Shown here in pieces: positions 35,201 to 47,164 of a stretch of DNA of 64,000 bases. This DNA comes from Ampelocalamus luodianensis (taxonomy: Eukaryota; Streptophyta; Magnoliopsida; Poales; Poaceae): contig CM070629.1 of NCBI GenBank assembly GCA_036346255.1, positions 7,073,001-7,137,000 of the forward strand, written 5' to 3'. The translations under genes were made by a program, and so were the position numbers. Position 1 is the first letter of the stretch; each line of letters starts with the position of its first letter. The notes below the pieces were generated by a model. The model saw only the letters and a list, made by a program, of their open reading frames with translations. It had not been told where the DNA came from and did not search any database.

Positions 35201-38200
35201 TGCAGCTGTCTTGTGGCTGGGAAATATTTCATTCTCGGTGATAGACAATGAAAACCATGTGGATGTTGTTTCAAATGAAGGTATCATTTTCCCCTCCTAT
35301 CATAGCCGTTTTAGTATATCCCGTAGAAATATCCCAAAAATGTAAAATCGTAGCAACATTATGTGATGTCTGTTCTGCATTTGTATAAAAAAAGTTGGTA
35401 TGGCTGTCATTTGAGTTTTGCAGAGTTCATTGAATGACCTTCATTGTGTATTGTGTTCACAGGGTTATCTACTGCAGCAAAGCTATTAGGTTGCAGTATC
35501 CCTCAATTGGTGGTTGCTCTCTCAACTCGTAAAATCCGAGCTGGAAAAGACAATATTGTTCAAAAGCTGACATTAACCCAGGTATGTAATTACCTGGGAA
35601 ATTGATCTGAATGGATCACTTGTTACTTGTTGTTTTTTCCCGTGGATTTTTATTTAAGTTTTGTACTTTCTCTAGGCTATTGATGCAAGGGATGCTTTAG
35701 CAAAGTCAATTTATGCCCATTTATTTAACTGGATCGTTGAGCAAATTAACCACTCCCTTGGAGCGGGAAGACACCGTACATGGAGATCCATAAGTATTTT
35801 AGATATTTATGGCTTCGAGTCTTTCAATGTATGGAGTTGATTGCATTTTATTCAATACCAATTTTACTTTGGCAATTCCTAAGTTGTAACATTTAATTAG
35901 ACCATTGCAGAAGAATGGCTTTGAGCAGTTTTGTATAAATTATGCCAACGAAAGGCTACAACAGCACTTCAACCGACATCTTTTCAAACTAGAACAGGAG
36001 GTAAGATTCTAACAGTTTCTTGGGTTATTTGCTTGTGTTAGTGTCAACTGTCAAAGGTGTGAACAATTATAAGTTGTATTACATACACATTCTTTCTTGT
36101 AAACCAATGTTAGGGTACACTGTGCTCTCTATGCTTGTGTACTAAAGATGTAAATGGCCCTACAAACTGCCCCACATATTTCTTAACTAGGGCATGTGGT
36201 CAGATGCTGAAGTTAATTCTCCGAACTCAGTTAGATGTGCATTCTTTGATGTAATCCCAGTATCCTATCCTATCTGTTCGTGTTTGTCTTGCCTCCATTC
36301 TTTCCCGAACAGATACTGTGTGGATGTCAAAGTAGTTGCTGCCAGGGTTCCAAACCCCAGCAGTATCCAGCTGTGATTGGTTACTGGACTTCTTCCACCC
36401 AGCTGTGATTAGGAAAACTGGCCAACATTAAGTCTTGTCTTGGTATTTTGAGGAAATGTTAAATTTAGTGATTATCTAAGATGGAGTAAACAGAAATACC
36501 ACAGGAAGTGACTGGTTTCTGCTGCGCCGGCAAGGTCCAGGATTTATACCAGTTCCCATACTGTGAGAACACTGTTTGCAAGTTGCGAATTACTAATGAT
36601 TGGGTCGAACTGTGCAACTTAATCCCTCAGTTGTTTTAGGATCTATGTAGCTTGCTTTAGATTTCTTTTTGTGAAATTGTAGAGCTGCTTCCCTTGTCAT
36701 TTTCATGTATGTGCCTGTGCATTCATTTGTATGCACTTTTGTACTTTTATCCTCGATATCCATGCCGGCATGCTAATTCAATTTTTTTCAGGAATACTTT
36801 GAAGACGGAATTGACTGGGCCAGTGTGGAATTTGTGGACAACACTGACTGCCTATCTCTCTTTGAGATGGTATGCAGTGTTATTTTCATGGAGTCCCTTT
36901 ATTTATGGACCATAATCTTGCTGTATCTGCATAGTCAGTTTCAATAATTTTTTGAGCTTGGTATTTAGATGCATTTCTTTTATAATTGCTTACTTCACAG
37001 GTGCAGACGAAACTATTATTGTATGTGTTTTTAGTCAAGGTTTCTATCTGTGGTCATTTTGGTTTCCTTTTCTGTCTAGTTCTATTATTTGAGTTTCTTG
37101 CAGTAGGTAAGTTTACTACTCTCCTATCTGCAAATTTGCTGTAGTTTTCCTTGCAATGATTTCTGAGTTATTAGAGTTCCTCAATTTTGAGCTATCCCAG
37201 CATAAATGAACATCTTCCAAGATAAAATGAGAGACGAAATTTTGAACAGATAGAAATATCCTTAAGAGGAGTGCCTCTGTGATTTCCTAAAAGAAAACTC
37301 TACCGACCATAAAGCAGATGCAATTATCAATGATTAGGTGCAATTATTAAAAAAAATGTGCTACCATGATGGTGCGGGGACTGCTGGCATATTAATACCT
37401 TTTGATATAAGTTTCACTTGTTTACATCTTTTATATTTGTATATGTACTATTTTACATTAATTTTTGTTGCATTACAGAAGCCTTTAGGGCTACTGTCAT
37501 TACTGGATGAAGAGTCTACATTCCCAAAGGCAACAGACCTTTCCTTTGCTAACAAGCTTAAGCAGCACCTGGGTGGAACCTCTGGCTTCAAGGGTGAACA
37601 GGGAGGCACTTTTAAGATTTGCCATTATGCTGGAGAGGTTGGTGATCCTCAAGTTTATTTATATTTCTATTCTACTCGACATTTTCTCCATTAGTGAACT
37701 TGTCCATTTAACCGTCACTAAACTCGTTTGCTGTTGAAGATCTTCTATATGCAATTTGATAATTGTACAAGTTCTGATACCAGGTGACATATGACACAAC
37801 TGGGTTCTTGGAGAAGAACAGAGATCCTTTGCACTCTGAGTCAATCCAACTACTCTCATTGTGTAAATGTGATCTTCCGAAACATTTTGCCTCTGTCATG
37901 GTTGCTGATGCTCAGAATAATTCAAGTTTGTCATGGCACTCGGTTGTTGATTCACAAAAACAAAGTGTTGTGACCAAATTTAAGGTACGACTTCCAATTA
38001 TTCATGTATTCATATTGTCAGATAATTTTGTTTGAGAATGATTGTCTGGTTCTATTTTTATTTTTTAATTCTATAATTTGTATTCAAAATTTGGTAGTGC
38101 TCTTAGTTCTTCGTCCATAACATCTCGATGTTCTTGTTACTGTAAAGTTGGTGTTTATGTAACCATCTGGATGCTCTATTTTGTGTTCAGGCTCAACTGT

Positions 38201-41089
38201 TCAAGCTGATGCAGCAGTTGGAGAACACGACTCCTCATTTCATTCGATGCATCCAACCAAATAGCAAACAACGCCCTAGGCTATTCGAGCATGATCTTGT
38301 CTTGCACCAGCTTAAGTGCTGTGGGGTGCTCGAAGTTGTGCGGATATCAAGAGCAGGCTACCCAACTAGGATGACTCACCAACAGTTTACTGAAAGGTTG
38401 CTAGTTCGCAGAACCAGACTTCATGAGTATACTTTATTTTGTTCAATACTAGCACACTAGCTGACTTCCAGGTTCTAATTTGCTATCTAATCTGCAGATA
38501 TGGATTTCTTCTCTTGCATTCAGTGCCATCTCAGGATCCACTTAGTATTTCTGTTGCTGTATTACAGCAATTTAATATTCCCCCAGAAATGTATCAAGTT
38601 GGCTACACAAAATTGTTTCTTCGTACAGGGCAGGTACAGGAAGCATTTAAACCTTTTTCATCATACACTCGACCATCCAGTAGTGTATACAAGCTTGATA
38701 TTTTGTTATAACATAGTCGTTTTTGCTTTGTGATGATTTTCTATTCGTGTTTATGGATGTGATTTTGTCTTTCCTGTTGATAATTTTGTAGGTTGCTGCA
38801 CTGGAAAATGCTAAAAAATGGATGCTCCATGGAGCCCTTCGGATTCAGAAAAACTTCCGTGGGTTGCATACTCGACAAGAATATCAGGGACTGAAGAAAG
38901 GAGCAATGACTTTGCAATCATGTAATGCTCTTTATTTTGCTATTCCTTTTAGTTTTGAATAATTCCTAACAAATTGACCTTCTAACATGTGCAGACTTTG
39001 AAAAGTATAAGTATTCTCCTTGCTTATATCAGATCACATAACTGGTTATGTCGTCTAACTTATCTGCCTTGCCAATCTACAGTTATAAGAGGTGAAAAAG
39101 CAAGAATACACTTTGATTATCTTGTCAAGAGATGGAGGGCAGCTGTTCTGATACAGAAGTACACTAGGTGTCGTCTTGCAGCTACCTTGTTTACTGATCA
39201 GCTCAAATATATCGTTCTTCTACAGTCTGGTAATTTTTGAGATATGAGAAGGCCTAGTAACATCATACTGCACTAGATTAGTGCATCTATCTAATCATCT
39301 GCTTCCATATGTTTCTGCAGTGATGCGTGGGTGCCTGGTCAGGAAGAAATATAAGTACCTGCAAGAAGAAAGGGAATCAAAGGTTCGTCACAACAAAGTT
39401 AAAGGGGATGCAAGGAAGATTATTTCACAAGCGAGGATATGCCATGTGAGTTTTATGTCAAAGGTTTTCTCTATTTTTATCTTTTCCCATCTCCCAAGAC
39501 CCAAGCTGCATACTGCTTTCATCAAATACTGGATGAGCAGTATGCCAGTACATAATCTGACCAAGGATTTGTCATTGATACTAGACAATATTTGTCTGGA
39601 ATTTGTATGAGCACGATTTCACACTTCATTTACCTAATCACCAACACAGAGCTAACAAAAATTTTGATCTCTGATTTCCAACTGTAGTTTTAATTGTTCA
39701 GAAGTCTTCCTTGTACAAGCTACTGAATTGATTGAACTGTCTAATGGCATAGGCGTCAAAGGTATCATAGTTCCTAATGGTTAGCTTCCCATGGCAGGAA
39801 ATGAATGGAGATCATCCCCATCAACCAGTGGTCACAGAACTCCAGGGGCGCATTTCAAAAGCTGAGTCTGCATTGCGAGATAAAGAAGAAGAAAATGCAA
39901 TGATGAAGCAACAATTGGAACAGTATGAGCAGAAATGGTCAGAATATGAGGCCAAAATGAAATCTATGGAAGATTCATGGAAGAAACAGCTATCTTCTCT
40001 GCAGGTAATCATCTAGAATTTTCGTGGTTGCTTGCCTTTTTGTTTAAAGGGGTGGATCAACATTTTATAAAACATGAATTCATCTGTTAAGAGAATGACA
40101 GCATAATGTGTCAAACACGCCTTGAACTAAGAACAATTGCTCTGATATTGAGTCAAATCATACAGCACCAAGCTACTGCGAAACTGTGAATAATGGAAGT
40201 GTTAGAGAAGAGTGGCTTACAATTCCGAGGCTTGAAATAGTATTTTCTTGCACTATCCTTAGAAGATGTATGAGATTTGAGGGATTGGAATGTAGCTAAA
40301 GAATTAGCTTTGGATAGGAGCACATGGAAGTTAGCGATCCACGTACCGGAACCATAAGAAGGTTTAGGGGTTGTGTTGTAGGCTTTCGACTCGGATGGCA
40401 GGATGTACAGTTTATGGTTTTAGTTTTATAGATTTTATTACTATTATTTTTATTATATTATATTATATTTTTTATTTACAAGGCTCTCGTCTCTTTGACT
40501 TTGAGGAGGTTTCATTCCCAGCCTACTCCAACTTGTTTGGGATCAAAGGTTTTGTTGTTGTTGTTGTATCCTTAGAAGATGTATTCCTCTGGATGTGACT
40601 GTGTATTCCTTTCAGTTGAGCCTTGTGGCTGCCAAGAAGAGCCTAGCTTCTGATGATGTGGCCACCCGAGCAGCTAGGACTGATGCTGCTCCAATGCATG
40701 CTCAGTACGACTCTGAAGATACGTTGTCCACTGGAACCCATATCCCGGAAGGGACTGAGATGAAATACCAAAACCACAACCCTGAAGCTAAAGTGGCGGT
40801 AGGAAACTCAGATAGGCGGATAAATGCTGTGAACCACCTAGCGAAGGAGTTTGAGGACAGGAGGCAGGTGTTTGAAGACGATGCTGGCTTCCTTGTTGCA
40901 ATTAAATCTGGACAGGTTGGTTCAAATATGGACCCAGACGAGGAACTTCGGAAGCTCAAGGACCGCTTTGCTACATGGAAGAAAGATTACAAGTCTCGGT
41001 TGAAGGAGACGAAGGTAAATCTTCAGAAGGTTGGAAATCATGAGGAGAAATCCCGGAAAAGATGGTGGGGGAAGAAGAGCTCCAAGTGA
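32238..41089 (+). CDS. Class VIII myosin heavy chain, 1238 aa, 24 coding exons
   Basis: Actin-based motor of the plant-specific class VIII, whose members act at plasmodesmata, the new cell plate and endosomes. Exons: 32238-32732, 33339-33440, 33519-33662, 33740-33890, 33973-34000, 34110-34275, 34369-34432, 34546-34559, 34642-34726, 34945-35048, 35142-35280, 35463-35581, 35676-35828, 35911-36000, 36792-36869, 37479-37637, 37784-37984, 38191-38396, 38498-38633, 38792-38921, 39083-39229, 39321-39445, 39798-40004, 40616-41089. All junctions are GT..AG and in frame (3717 nt). The N-terminus has the class VIII signature KSSLEVLLETIKKRD then PPALPARPT. Motor: P-loop GESGAGKT (308-315), switch I NDNSSRF (356-362), switch II DIYGFE (580-585). 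Four IQ motifs follow (from ~896), such as IQKNFRGLHTRQEY, then a coiled coil (1013-1081) and a basic tail ending KRWWGKKSSK. The upstream in-frame codons are weaker starts. The length is normal for the class. Paralogue identity is uncertain. Confidence 0.95.
33973..34000 (+). other. 28-nt coding micro-exon of the myosin gene
   Basis: CAG before and GT after. It encodes GTNQSIII with a split Asp and a split Ser on either side, leading directly into the P-loop in the next exon. Skipping it would shift the frame just before the ATP-binding loop. Confidence 0.88.
34546..34559 (+). other. 14-nt coding micro-exon of the myosin gene
   Basis: The 14 bases TCCTTCTCGAGAAG between GAGCAG and GTACAA join the last base of the previous exon to give FLLEK. 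That is the exact sequence expected between IQT and SRVVQRAPGER in plant myosins. Without it the frame is lost, so it must be spliced in for a functional motor. Confidence 0.9.
40272..40566 (+). mobile_element. RTE-type LINE 3' fragment in the last myosin intron
   Basis: A perfect 18-bp duplication TATCCTTAGAAGATGTAT flanks the insert (40254-40271 and 40567-40584). The insert starts within the end of a reverse-transcriptase ORF (DWNVAKELALDRSTWKLAI, then HVPEP and a stop). It continues through a 3' UTR containing CTACTCCAACTTGTTTGGGA and closes with a (GTT)n tail, the tail style of plant RTE elements. It is 5'-truncated and in the sense direction of the host gene. The identical duplication suggests a recent insertion. 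Confidence 0.9.
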
Positions 41090-41887
41090 ATGTGCAGGCT
41101 AAGCTAAAATCCTTTCCCTACATTTGTCTGCCATTGCATCGAAGGAAGAGATCAAGAAATGGCAGGAGACAAGAAGGCTTCGTGGTTCTTGCTCTCTTTA
41201 TCACAAGCCCTATGAGATGATGATGAGCTCCATCGTCAGTGGCGGGCGCTGTTACTCGTCCGGTGTTGAGAGTGTCAGAAGGATTATATATAGGTGAAGC
41301 AAGGGGTCTGTACATGTATATTAGTTTTTTGTTGTCGTCAGTGTATGTATATCATCATGTATGTAGAGCGATGAACCTGAAATATGGAAGGGTAATTAAA
41401 TACAGATTATCCGCCATGAGCGAATAGAGATGCAACAGCAGTACTGTAATAAGTGTACAGTGAGAAATCGTTCGAATGTGCAAGGCAAATTACTCCATTG
41501 TTCTTTCCTTTGGTGTTGTTTCCCTCCTCCGCAGAAGTTATGTTTCTCCGTTGTACCTGAGTTTGCAAAGATTCTGAATAACATATGCTCTGCAGGGAAT
41601 GAGAATCACAACCACTGGATGCCCAAAAGCATTCATGTTGAACTTTATATCCAAAGTCGTACCAATAATCAGACACTATGTCCCGTATAGAATTACAACA
41701 TATCAGCACCAAGATTATACTAAGCAGGCAGCTCACAAGTCACTTAAGTGACGAACAGCACAATGCAAACCCCAAACCTCTCCATTTTTCTGAATTCTGA
41801 GATCACACCGATCATTCTCTGCATGCATGGTACAAAGGGAGTAATCTACAAATTACAATGGCAGCACGCCGTGTCGCATCGGCTAGC
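41090..41887. other. Convergent 3' ends of the myosin and LHCB3 genes
   Basis: About 800 bases lie between the two stop codons, and both 3' UTRs must end here. No repeat or gene was recognised. The open frames on both strands are short and without domain. Confidence 0.6.
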
Positions 41888-42807
41888 TTAAGACCCCGGC
41901 GCGAACTTGGTGGCGTAGACCCAAGCATTGTTGGCGACGGGGTTGTCGAGGTGGTCGAGCAGGTTCTCCAAGGGGCCCTTGCCGGTGACGATGGCCTGAA
42001 CGAAGAATCCGAACATGGAGAACATGGCGAGGCGGCCGTTCTTGATCTCCTTGACCTTGAGCTCGGCGAAGGTGAAGGGATCGTCGGCGAGGCCGAGCGG
42101 GTCGAAGTACTGGCCCCCGGGGTAGAGGTCGTTGCCCTCGCCGACGCCGGGGAGGCCGTTGATGCGGTAGCCCTCGACGAGGCCCATGAGGATGACCTGG
42201 AAGCCGAGCACGGCGAGGATGCTCTGCGCGTGGACGAGATTGGGGTTGCCGAGGTAGTCGAGGCCGCCCTCGGAGAAGATCTGCGCGCCGGCCTTGAACC
42301 AGACGGGCTCCTTGAAGTCGACGCGCAACCACTTCTCGAGCACCTCGGGCGTGATGCATCCGAGCGCGCCCAGCATCGCCCACCGCCCGTGGATCACCTC
42401 CAGCGCCCTGTTCCGCGCGAACGCCTCCGGGTCGGCCGACAGCCCGGCCGTGTCCCAGCCGTAGTCGCCGGCGAACTCGCCGGTCAGGTAGGACGGCGTC
42501 TGCGCCGAGAAGGGCCCCAGGTACTTGACGCGGTCCGGCCCGTACCACAGGTCGTTGCTCTGCATGCGCGCGCGCCACACAAACATTTGTCACCACGGAC
42601 ACGTCCTGGTTAGCTACTCAACCACTCGTAGTGATTGCTCAAACTTGTCACGGTGCAGTGATTGCTCTTACGTACCATGGTGATCCTGCCGTTGGCCGCG
42701 GCGGCGACGTCGCGGAGGGGGCTGGCATTGGCGGTGCGGCCCTGGCCGAGGAACGGCGTCTTGGCGGCGACGACGCGGGAGTTGGCGGCCATGATCGTCG
42801 ATGCCAT
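41888..42807 (-). CDS. LHCB3: Chlorophyll a/b-binding protein of LHCII, type III (LHCB3), 267 aa
   Basis: Two exons on the minus strand: 42807-42676 and 42559-41888, with GT..AG intron borders and an in-frame join (ITM then SNDLWYGP). The product is a minor subunit of the photosystem II trimeric antenna, binding chlorophylls a and b in the thylakoid membrane. Residues 1-44 are a Ser/Ala-rich chloroplast transit region with FLGQ and a PLRDV motif diagnostic of LHCB3. The mature part starts at once with the trimerisation motif WYGPDR (49-54). It lacks the phospho-Thr stretch of LHCB1 and LHCB2, which is the key LHCB3 trait. Helix B has EVIHGRWAMLG (98-108), helix C AQSILAVLGFQVILMG, and helix A EIKNGRLAMFSMFG. 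The length fits the family. An odd point is that the usual GEFPGDYGWD reads GEFAGDYGWD (Pro to Ala at 74). Confidence 0.96.
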
Positions 42808-42889
42808 CTGCGCCTCTGCCTAAGCTAGCTAGATACGGTTCTTTGCAGGGTGTTTCCTCAGTGTTTAGACTTGAAGAGGGGTTACGTTA

Positions 42890-43075
42890 CGTGTAAGTAT
42901 TTGTAGCGCAATTCTTGTGGAGGAGGGGGAGGTGGTGCGACGGACGGCGATTGGAGCGGGGGCTGTGAGGAGGAGATTTCTGGATTTGATTCGGGCCAAT
43001 CAGAGGGCGGCATTGGATTGTGGAGGCGTGGCGTTGCCACCTCGGATGGCTTTCTATCCCATGTGTTATCTGCTG
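42890..43075 (-). promoter_or_regulatory. LHCB3 promoter elements
   Basis: On the minus strand a weak TATA-like CTACAAATA lies near 42906-42898, about 90 bases before the start codon. CCAAT motifs are at 42954-42950 and 43016-43012, and one in the reverse direction at 42996-43000. GATAACA and GGGATAG, similar to light-response I-boxes, lie near 43070-43054. CCAAT and GATA elements are common in light-harvesting gene promoters. Whether these act here is inferred from position. Confidence 0.4.
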
Positions 43076-43213
43076 CACCACAGCATTACTACATGCCACG
43101 GTTTTGGGGCGGGCTGCAGGGTTCATGCGCCCGAGCGTTCTACGTGAACCTGTTACCAAGATTCACAGTTTTTTTTCTCTTACTTTCGAGAATACCCGGA
43201 AGGAACTAGGTAA

Positions 43214-43350
43214 ATTTTTTTTTCTATTAAGAAGTTTTTTGTTTTTTTAATCCGGGAATTTACCCTTTAGCTACCGTGAGAAATCGGAGTCAAACCTCCA
43301 ACATGTTGCTGGCCTTAGCGCCAGTCGACCAAACGAGCTACGCTCGCTTC
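43214..43350 (-). mobile_element. tRNA-derived SINE
   Basis: On the minus strand TAGCTCGTTTGGT (43340-43328) matches an A box and GGTTTGACTCC (43296-43286) matches a B box, at the spacing of a tRNA-type RNA polymerase III promoter. A non-tRNA body follows, ending ACTTCTTAATAG and an A-run near 43223-43214, an end similar to grass SINEs with TTCTTAAT tails. It lies 0.4-0.5 kb upstream of LHCB3. No target duplication was found. A decayed tRNA pseudogene is the alternative. Confidence 0.6.
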
Positions 43351-43985
43351 TCAAGATTCTGGCCAAATTCGATCGAGCCAACTACAACTATCAGCTTGCT
43401 TGTATGCACCGGCGGTTCATCAAAATATTAAGCCGACAAGGAAGCACATAATTTACTTATACTTCAACACTCTTACTCACGTATATGTTTTCTCAGACCT
43501 AAGACATAGAATATAAGTATACACAATTCATTTATACTTGAACACTAACCATCCACGGTGCAAAACTTATGCCTCGATTGGAACCATCCACGAATTTCAG
43601 AGGATTCTAGGAGGGACCGTGTAATACTGCTCCAAATAGGCCCTTGCTATTGTTTCGAATGAACTCAGCCATGGCTCTGTACAGTCTAGCACAACAATGC
43701 ACTAGTTTTACTCCTAGTTCTAGCTCTTGGCTTTGCGTGCCATGCACGGGCTCACGGCAAAGCGGGGGCCGCGGTGAGGGTGCAATGCCCATGCCCGAAC
43801 GTGGAGCGGCCGGCTGAGGCATGTAACCGGCCGGGCCCTCGTTCGATAGCAGTGCGGAGGCGCGCGACGGGACGGTGTGTTGGTTTGCGTCCAAGGAGCG
43901 CGCGTGACGTCGGTGGCTAAGTCCATTGCAGGATTTGCAGCGTAGTTATAAAAACCAGATCGGTCGTCCACCCAATCAAGGTCTC
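43351..43985. other. Gene-free stretch
   Basis: No gene is supported. A GC-rich section near 43740-43920 gives frames on both strands with no domain. Confidence 0.4.
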
Positions 43986-45735
43986 AGGTAGATCTTTATT
44001 AGTAAACGTAGAGAGAGATTTTTATTTGTGAGGTTTATATTATTTTGTTACCCTCGTCGCCACTAAGTTACCAGTGAAAATCTTTTGTGAATCAGAGCTT
44101 TCAATCAAAAGTTATTTGCGAAAACATAAAAAGAAATATTCATGTATAAAATAAGGAACTGATTGTTTGCTAGTTAGTTGTCTACTTGTCTGTACTAGTT
44201 GGCTAAAATGACAGTGAAATCATATGGAGTGGAGGTTGTAGTAAATATCTTGTAACGATGCAGTAAATCTTTTTTAATAAATGAACATAGAGGTTTTTAT
44301 TTGTGAGACTTATATCATGCTGTTACCCTCGTAGTCATCAAGTTACTGGTGAAAACCGTTTGTAAATCGGAGTTTCCGATCAAAAGTTATTGCGAAAACA
44401 AGAAAATAAGCATTTGTGTACAAAACAAATAACCGATTGTTTGCTACCTGGTTGTCTACTTGTCTGTACTAGTTGGCTAAGATGACAATAAAGTCATGTG
44501 AAGGTTACAGTAAATCTTTTTTGTAACAGAGCAATGAAGTCATGTAGAGGTTTTAGTAAATCTTTTTTTTTGTAACATAGCAGTAAAGTCAAATAGAGGT
44601 TGTAGTATTTTTTTTTTGTAACAGAGAAGTAAAATCACGCGGAGGTGGTAGTAAATCTCTTTTAGCGATGTAGTAAATATTTTTTAGAAAACACACAAAT
44701 ATGTTTTTATTTGCGAGACTTGTACCATTCTGTTACCCTCGTCATCATCAAGCTATCGGTGAAAACCATTCGTGAATCGGAGATTCCAATAAAAAATTAT
44801 TGCTAAAACAAGATAAAGATACATTCACGTACAAAACAAGGAACCGATTGTTTTCTAGTTGGTTTACTTGTGTTTACTAGTTGGCAAATATGACATCATA
44901 TGAAGGTGGTAGTAAATCTCTTTTAGTGGTGCAGTAAATCTTTTTTTAGTAAATGCACATAGAGATTTTTATTTGCGAGGCTTATACCATTTTGTTACTC
45001 TCATCATCACCAAGCTAGCGGTGTAAATTGTTCGTGAATCGGAGCTTCCAACAAAAGTTATTTGTGAAAATAAGATAATAAATATTCATGTATAAAACAA
45101 GTAATCGATCGTTTGCTAGTTGGTTGTCTACTTGTCTGTACTTTGTTCAAGATGGCAATAAAGTCATGTGAAGGTTGCAGTAAATCTTTTTGTAACAGAA
45201 CAGTAAAGTCATGTGGAGGTTGTAGTAAATATTATTGTAACAGAGCAGTAAAGTTATGCGAAGGCGGTAGTAAATTTCTTTTAGCAATACAGTAAATCTC
45301 TTTTAGTAAACACACATATATGTTTTTATTTGCAAGATTTATATCATTATGTTACCCTCGTCGTCACCAAGCTACCAGTGAAAATTGTTCGTGAATCAGA
45401 GTTTTCAATCACAAGTTATTGCTAAAATAAGATAAAGACATATTCACATACAAAACAAGGAGCCAATTATTTTCTAGTTGGTTGTCTACTTGTCTGTACT
45501 AGTTGGCAAAGATGACAGTTAAGTCATATGAAGGTGGTAGTCAATCTATTTTAGCGATGCAATAAATGTTTTTTTAGTAAACGCACAGAGAGGTTTTTAT
45601 TTACGAGACTTATATATCATTTTGTTATCCTCGTTGTCACCAAGTTACCGGTTTAAATCGTTTGTGAATCGGAGCTTCCAATAAAAATTTATTGCTAAAA
45701 TAAGAAAAAATATATTTATATATAAAACAAGGATA
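43986..45735. repeat. Tandem repeat array, ~265-bp base unit, about 6 copies
   Basis: The landmark TTTTTATTTG(T/C)GAG followed by GTTACCCTCGT recurs at about 44021, 44296, 44706, 44968, 45325 and 45596. Spacings are 275, 410, 262, 357 and 271. Longer spacings are explained by an extra sub-repeat of about 45 bp, (TAACAGAGCAGTAAAGTCAT)-type, amplified inside two units (44511-44640 and 45180-45260). Each unit also carries GTTTGCTAGTTGGTTGTCTA and TTGTCTGTACTAGTTGGC. Units are 75-90% alike by eye. It has no coding potential, and its superfamily is unknown. Confidence 0.85.
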
Positions 45736-46706
45736 TGCGTGAGTTTTATTACCAGATTGGACGATACCGAGACTTTTACCGCCGATTACAATGCACGTGA
45801 GTGTGTTTTACCGTCGATCCCATGCGGGAAGTGCACGAGCTGACGCACCGTGCGCAGCTCGGCCCAGGCAGCGACCAACGCGCAAAATAGCTATTCAGCG
45901 TGCGAGCGTTGAATAGCGCTACCGTATATACATATATATACACACACACACCACAAAAAATAGGGGAAAACAATGATACACAAAAAAACAATAATAATTA
46001 AAGAATCTGAATTCTGAACAACAAATTAAGTCAGTCAAAGAGGAACATCGTAGACTCATATAATAACGAGATCATTCAAATAGTTGATGTTCTAGTCTTT
46101 TTTTTTTTTGAATGAATATGTTTAAATATAGTCTAATTCCTTTCACTTCCAGATGCACTACATGTTTAGCTTAATACATGAATTGCCAATTTACATCTTA
46201 CTATATATGTCTTAGATCTAACTATATATTACTCTGATTAGAAAATTTAACGATAAAAATCTAACGCTTACATCTTAACAAAGACTAGAGAGTAGAGACA
46301 AGCAAAGCAAGCAAGCAAGTAGGAAAATGTATCATATCTTACTGATGGAGGCGAAGCTGAGCAGAGAACGGAGATGAGTTGTCGACTGGAGTGAGATAGT
46401 GAGAAAGATGGATATTATTTATGTGTAGCCCCCAATTTCACAAGGGGATTCATACTAAAACCTAGCAGCACCCAAAATATGAACATGCATTTCAGTTTAG
46501 TCTTGAAAAACTCTTTCATTTGACGAGTTTCTTGAAAATTGACCTGCGGCTCTGCGGTGCTATTTTTGCATTTGATATGCATAGGAGGCTAGAATTGCTA
46601 AGCAATTCGCGTGTCAACAATGCCAAATGCGCCAAAAACTTCATAGCTATCTAGTTCAGTACAACTTGAACGACATGTCTAGGACATCCAAGCGTCTCGG
46701 TAATTA
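45736..46706. repeat. Gene-free stretch with dispersed repeat copy 2
   Basis: No gene. Positions 46355-46510 are the second copy of the repeat at 24410-24580, in the same direction. A short (CA)/(TA) mixed run lies near 45920-45955. Confidence 0.5.
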
Positions 46707-46964
46707 CTCCGTCCGTTCTTTTTTACTTGATATTTTTTAACCTTTTTACGGTTTTTGAGATGCAGTCTTGACCGTTATTTTTTTATAACTTGGCATTAAT
46801 ATATACCAATAAAATTATAATATTACAAAAGTACTTTTGACGACAAATCCAATGATATTATTTTTGTATAGTCCATCTAGATAGTTTTAAACATATTGTC
46901 GGACAAACTTTAGAATGTTCAACAGTACGGATTCAAGACATCAAGTAAAAAAGCAGGGATGGAG
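46707..46964. mobile_element. Stowaway-like MITE (Tc1/mariner), 258 bp
   Basis: The ends are inverted: CTCCGTCCGTTCTTTTTTAC on the left and, read inward from the right, CTCCATCCCTGCTTTTTTAC. The flanks are TA at 46705-46706 and 46965-46966, the dinucleotide target of mariner transposition. There is no ORF. Confidence 0.85.
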
Positions 46965-47164
46965 TATTATTTACTTGCTGCGCTATGGATGTAATGGATC
47001 CGCATCGAGATGTCGTGGAGTGAAATTGGGTAGGGCAGAGTGGATCTGACACGGGTAGAGCACGCAGATGTGATGGCCTAGTCACGGCCTCCTACGTTGC
47101 ATCTACAGCGGACCCATGAAACACTGACCAATACGCATACGCTTTGAGAGCATGTATCTATTCG

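Noticed and set aside
41858..42613. 251-codon plus-strand and 239-codon minus-strand frames over LHCB3
   Set aside because: Shadows of the LHCB3 second exon in other frames, due to its GC-rich codon use.
43263..43345. Functional tRNA gene
   Set aside because: A and B boxes are present, but the rest does not form a convincing cloverleaf, and it continues into a SINE-like tail with an A-run.
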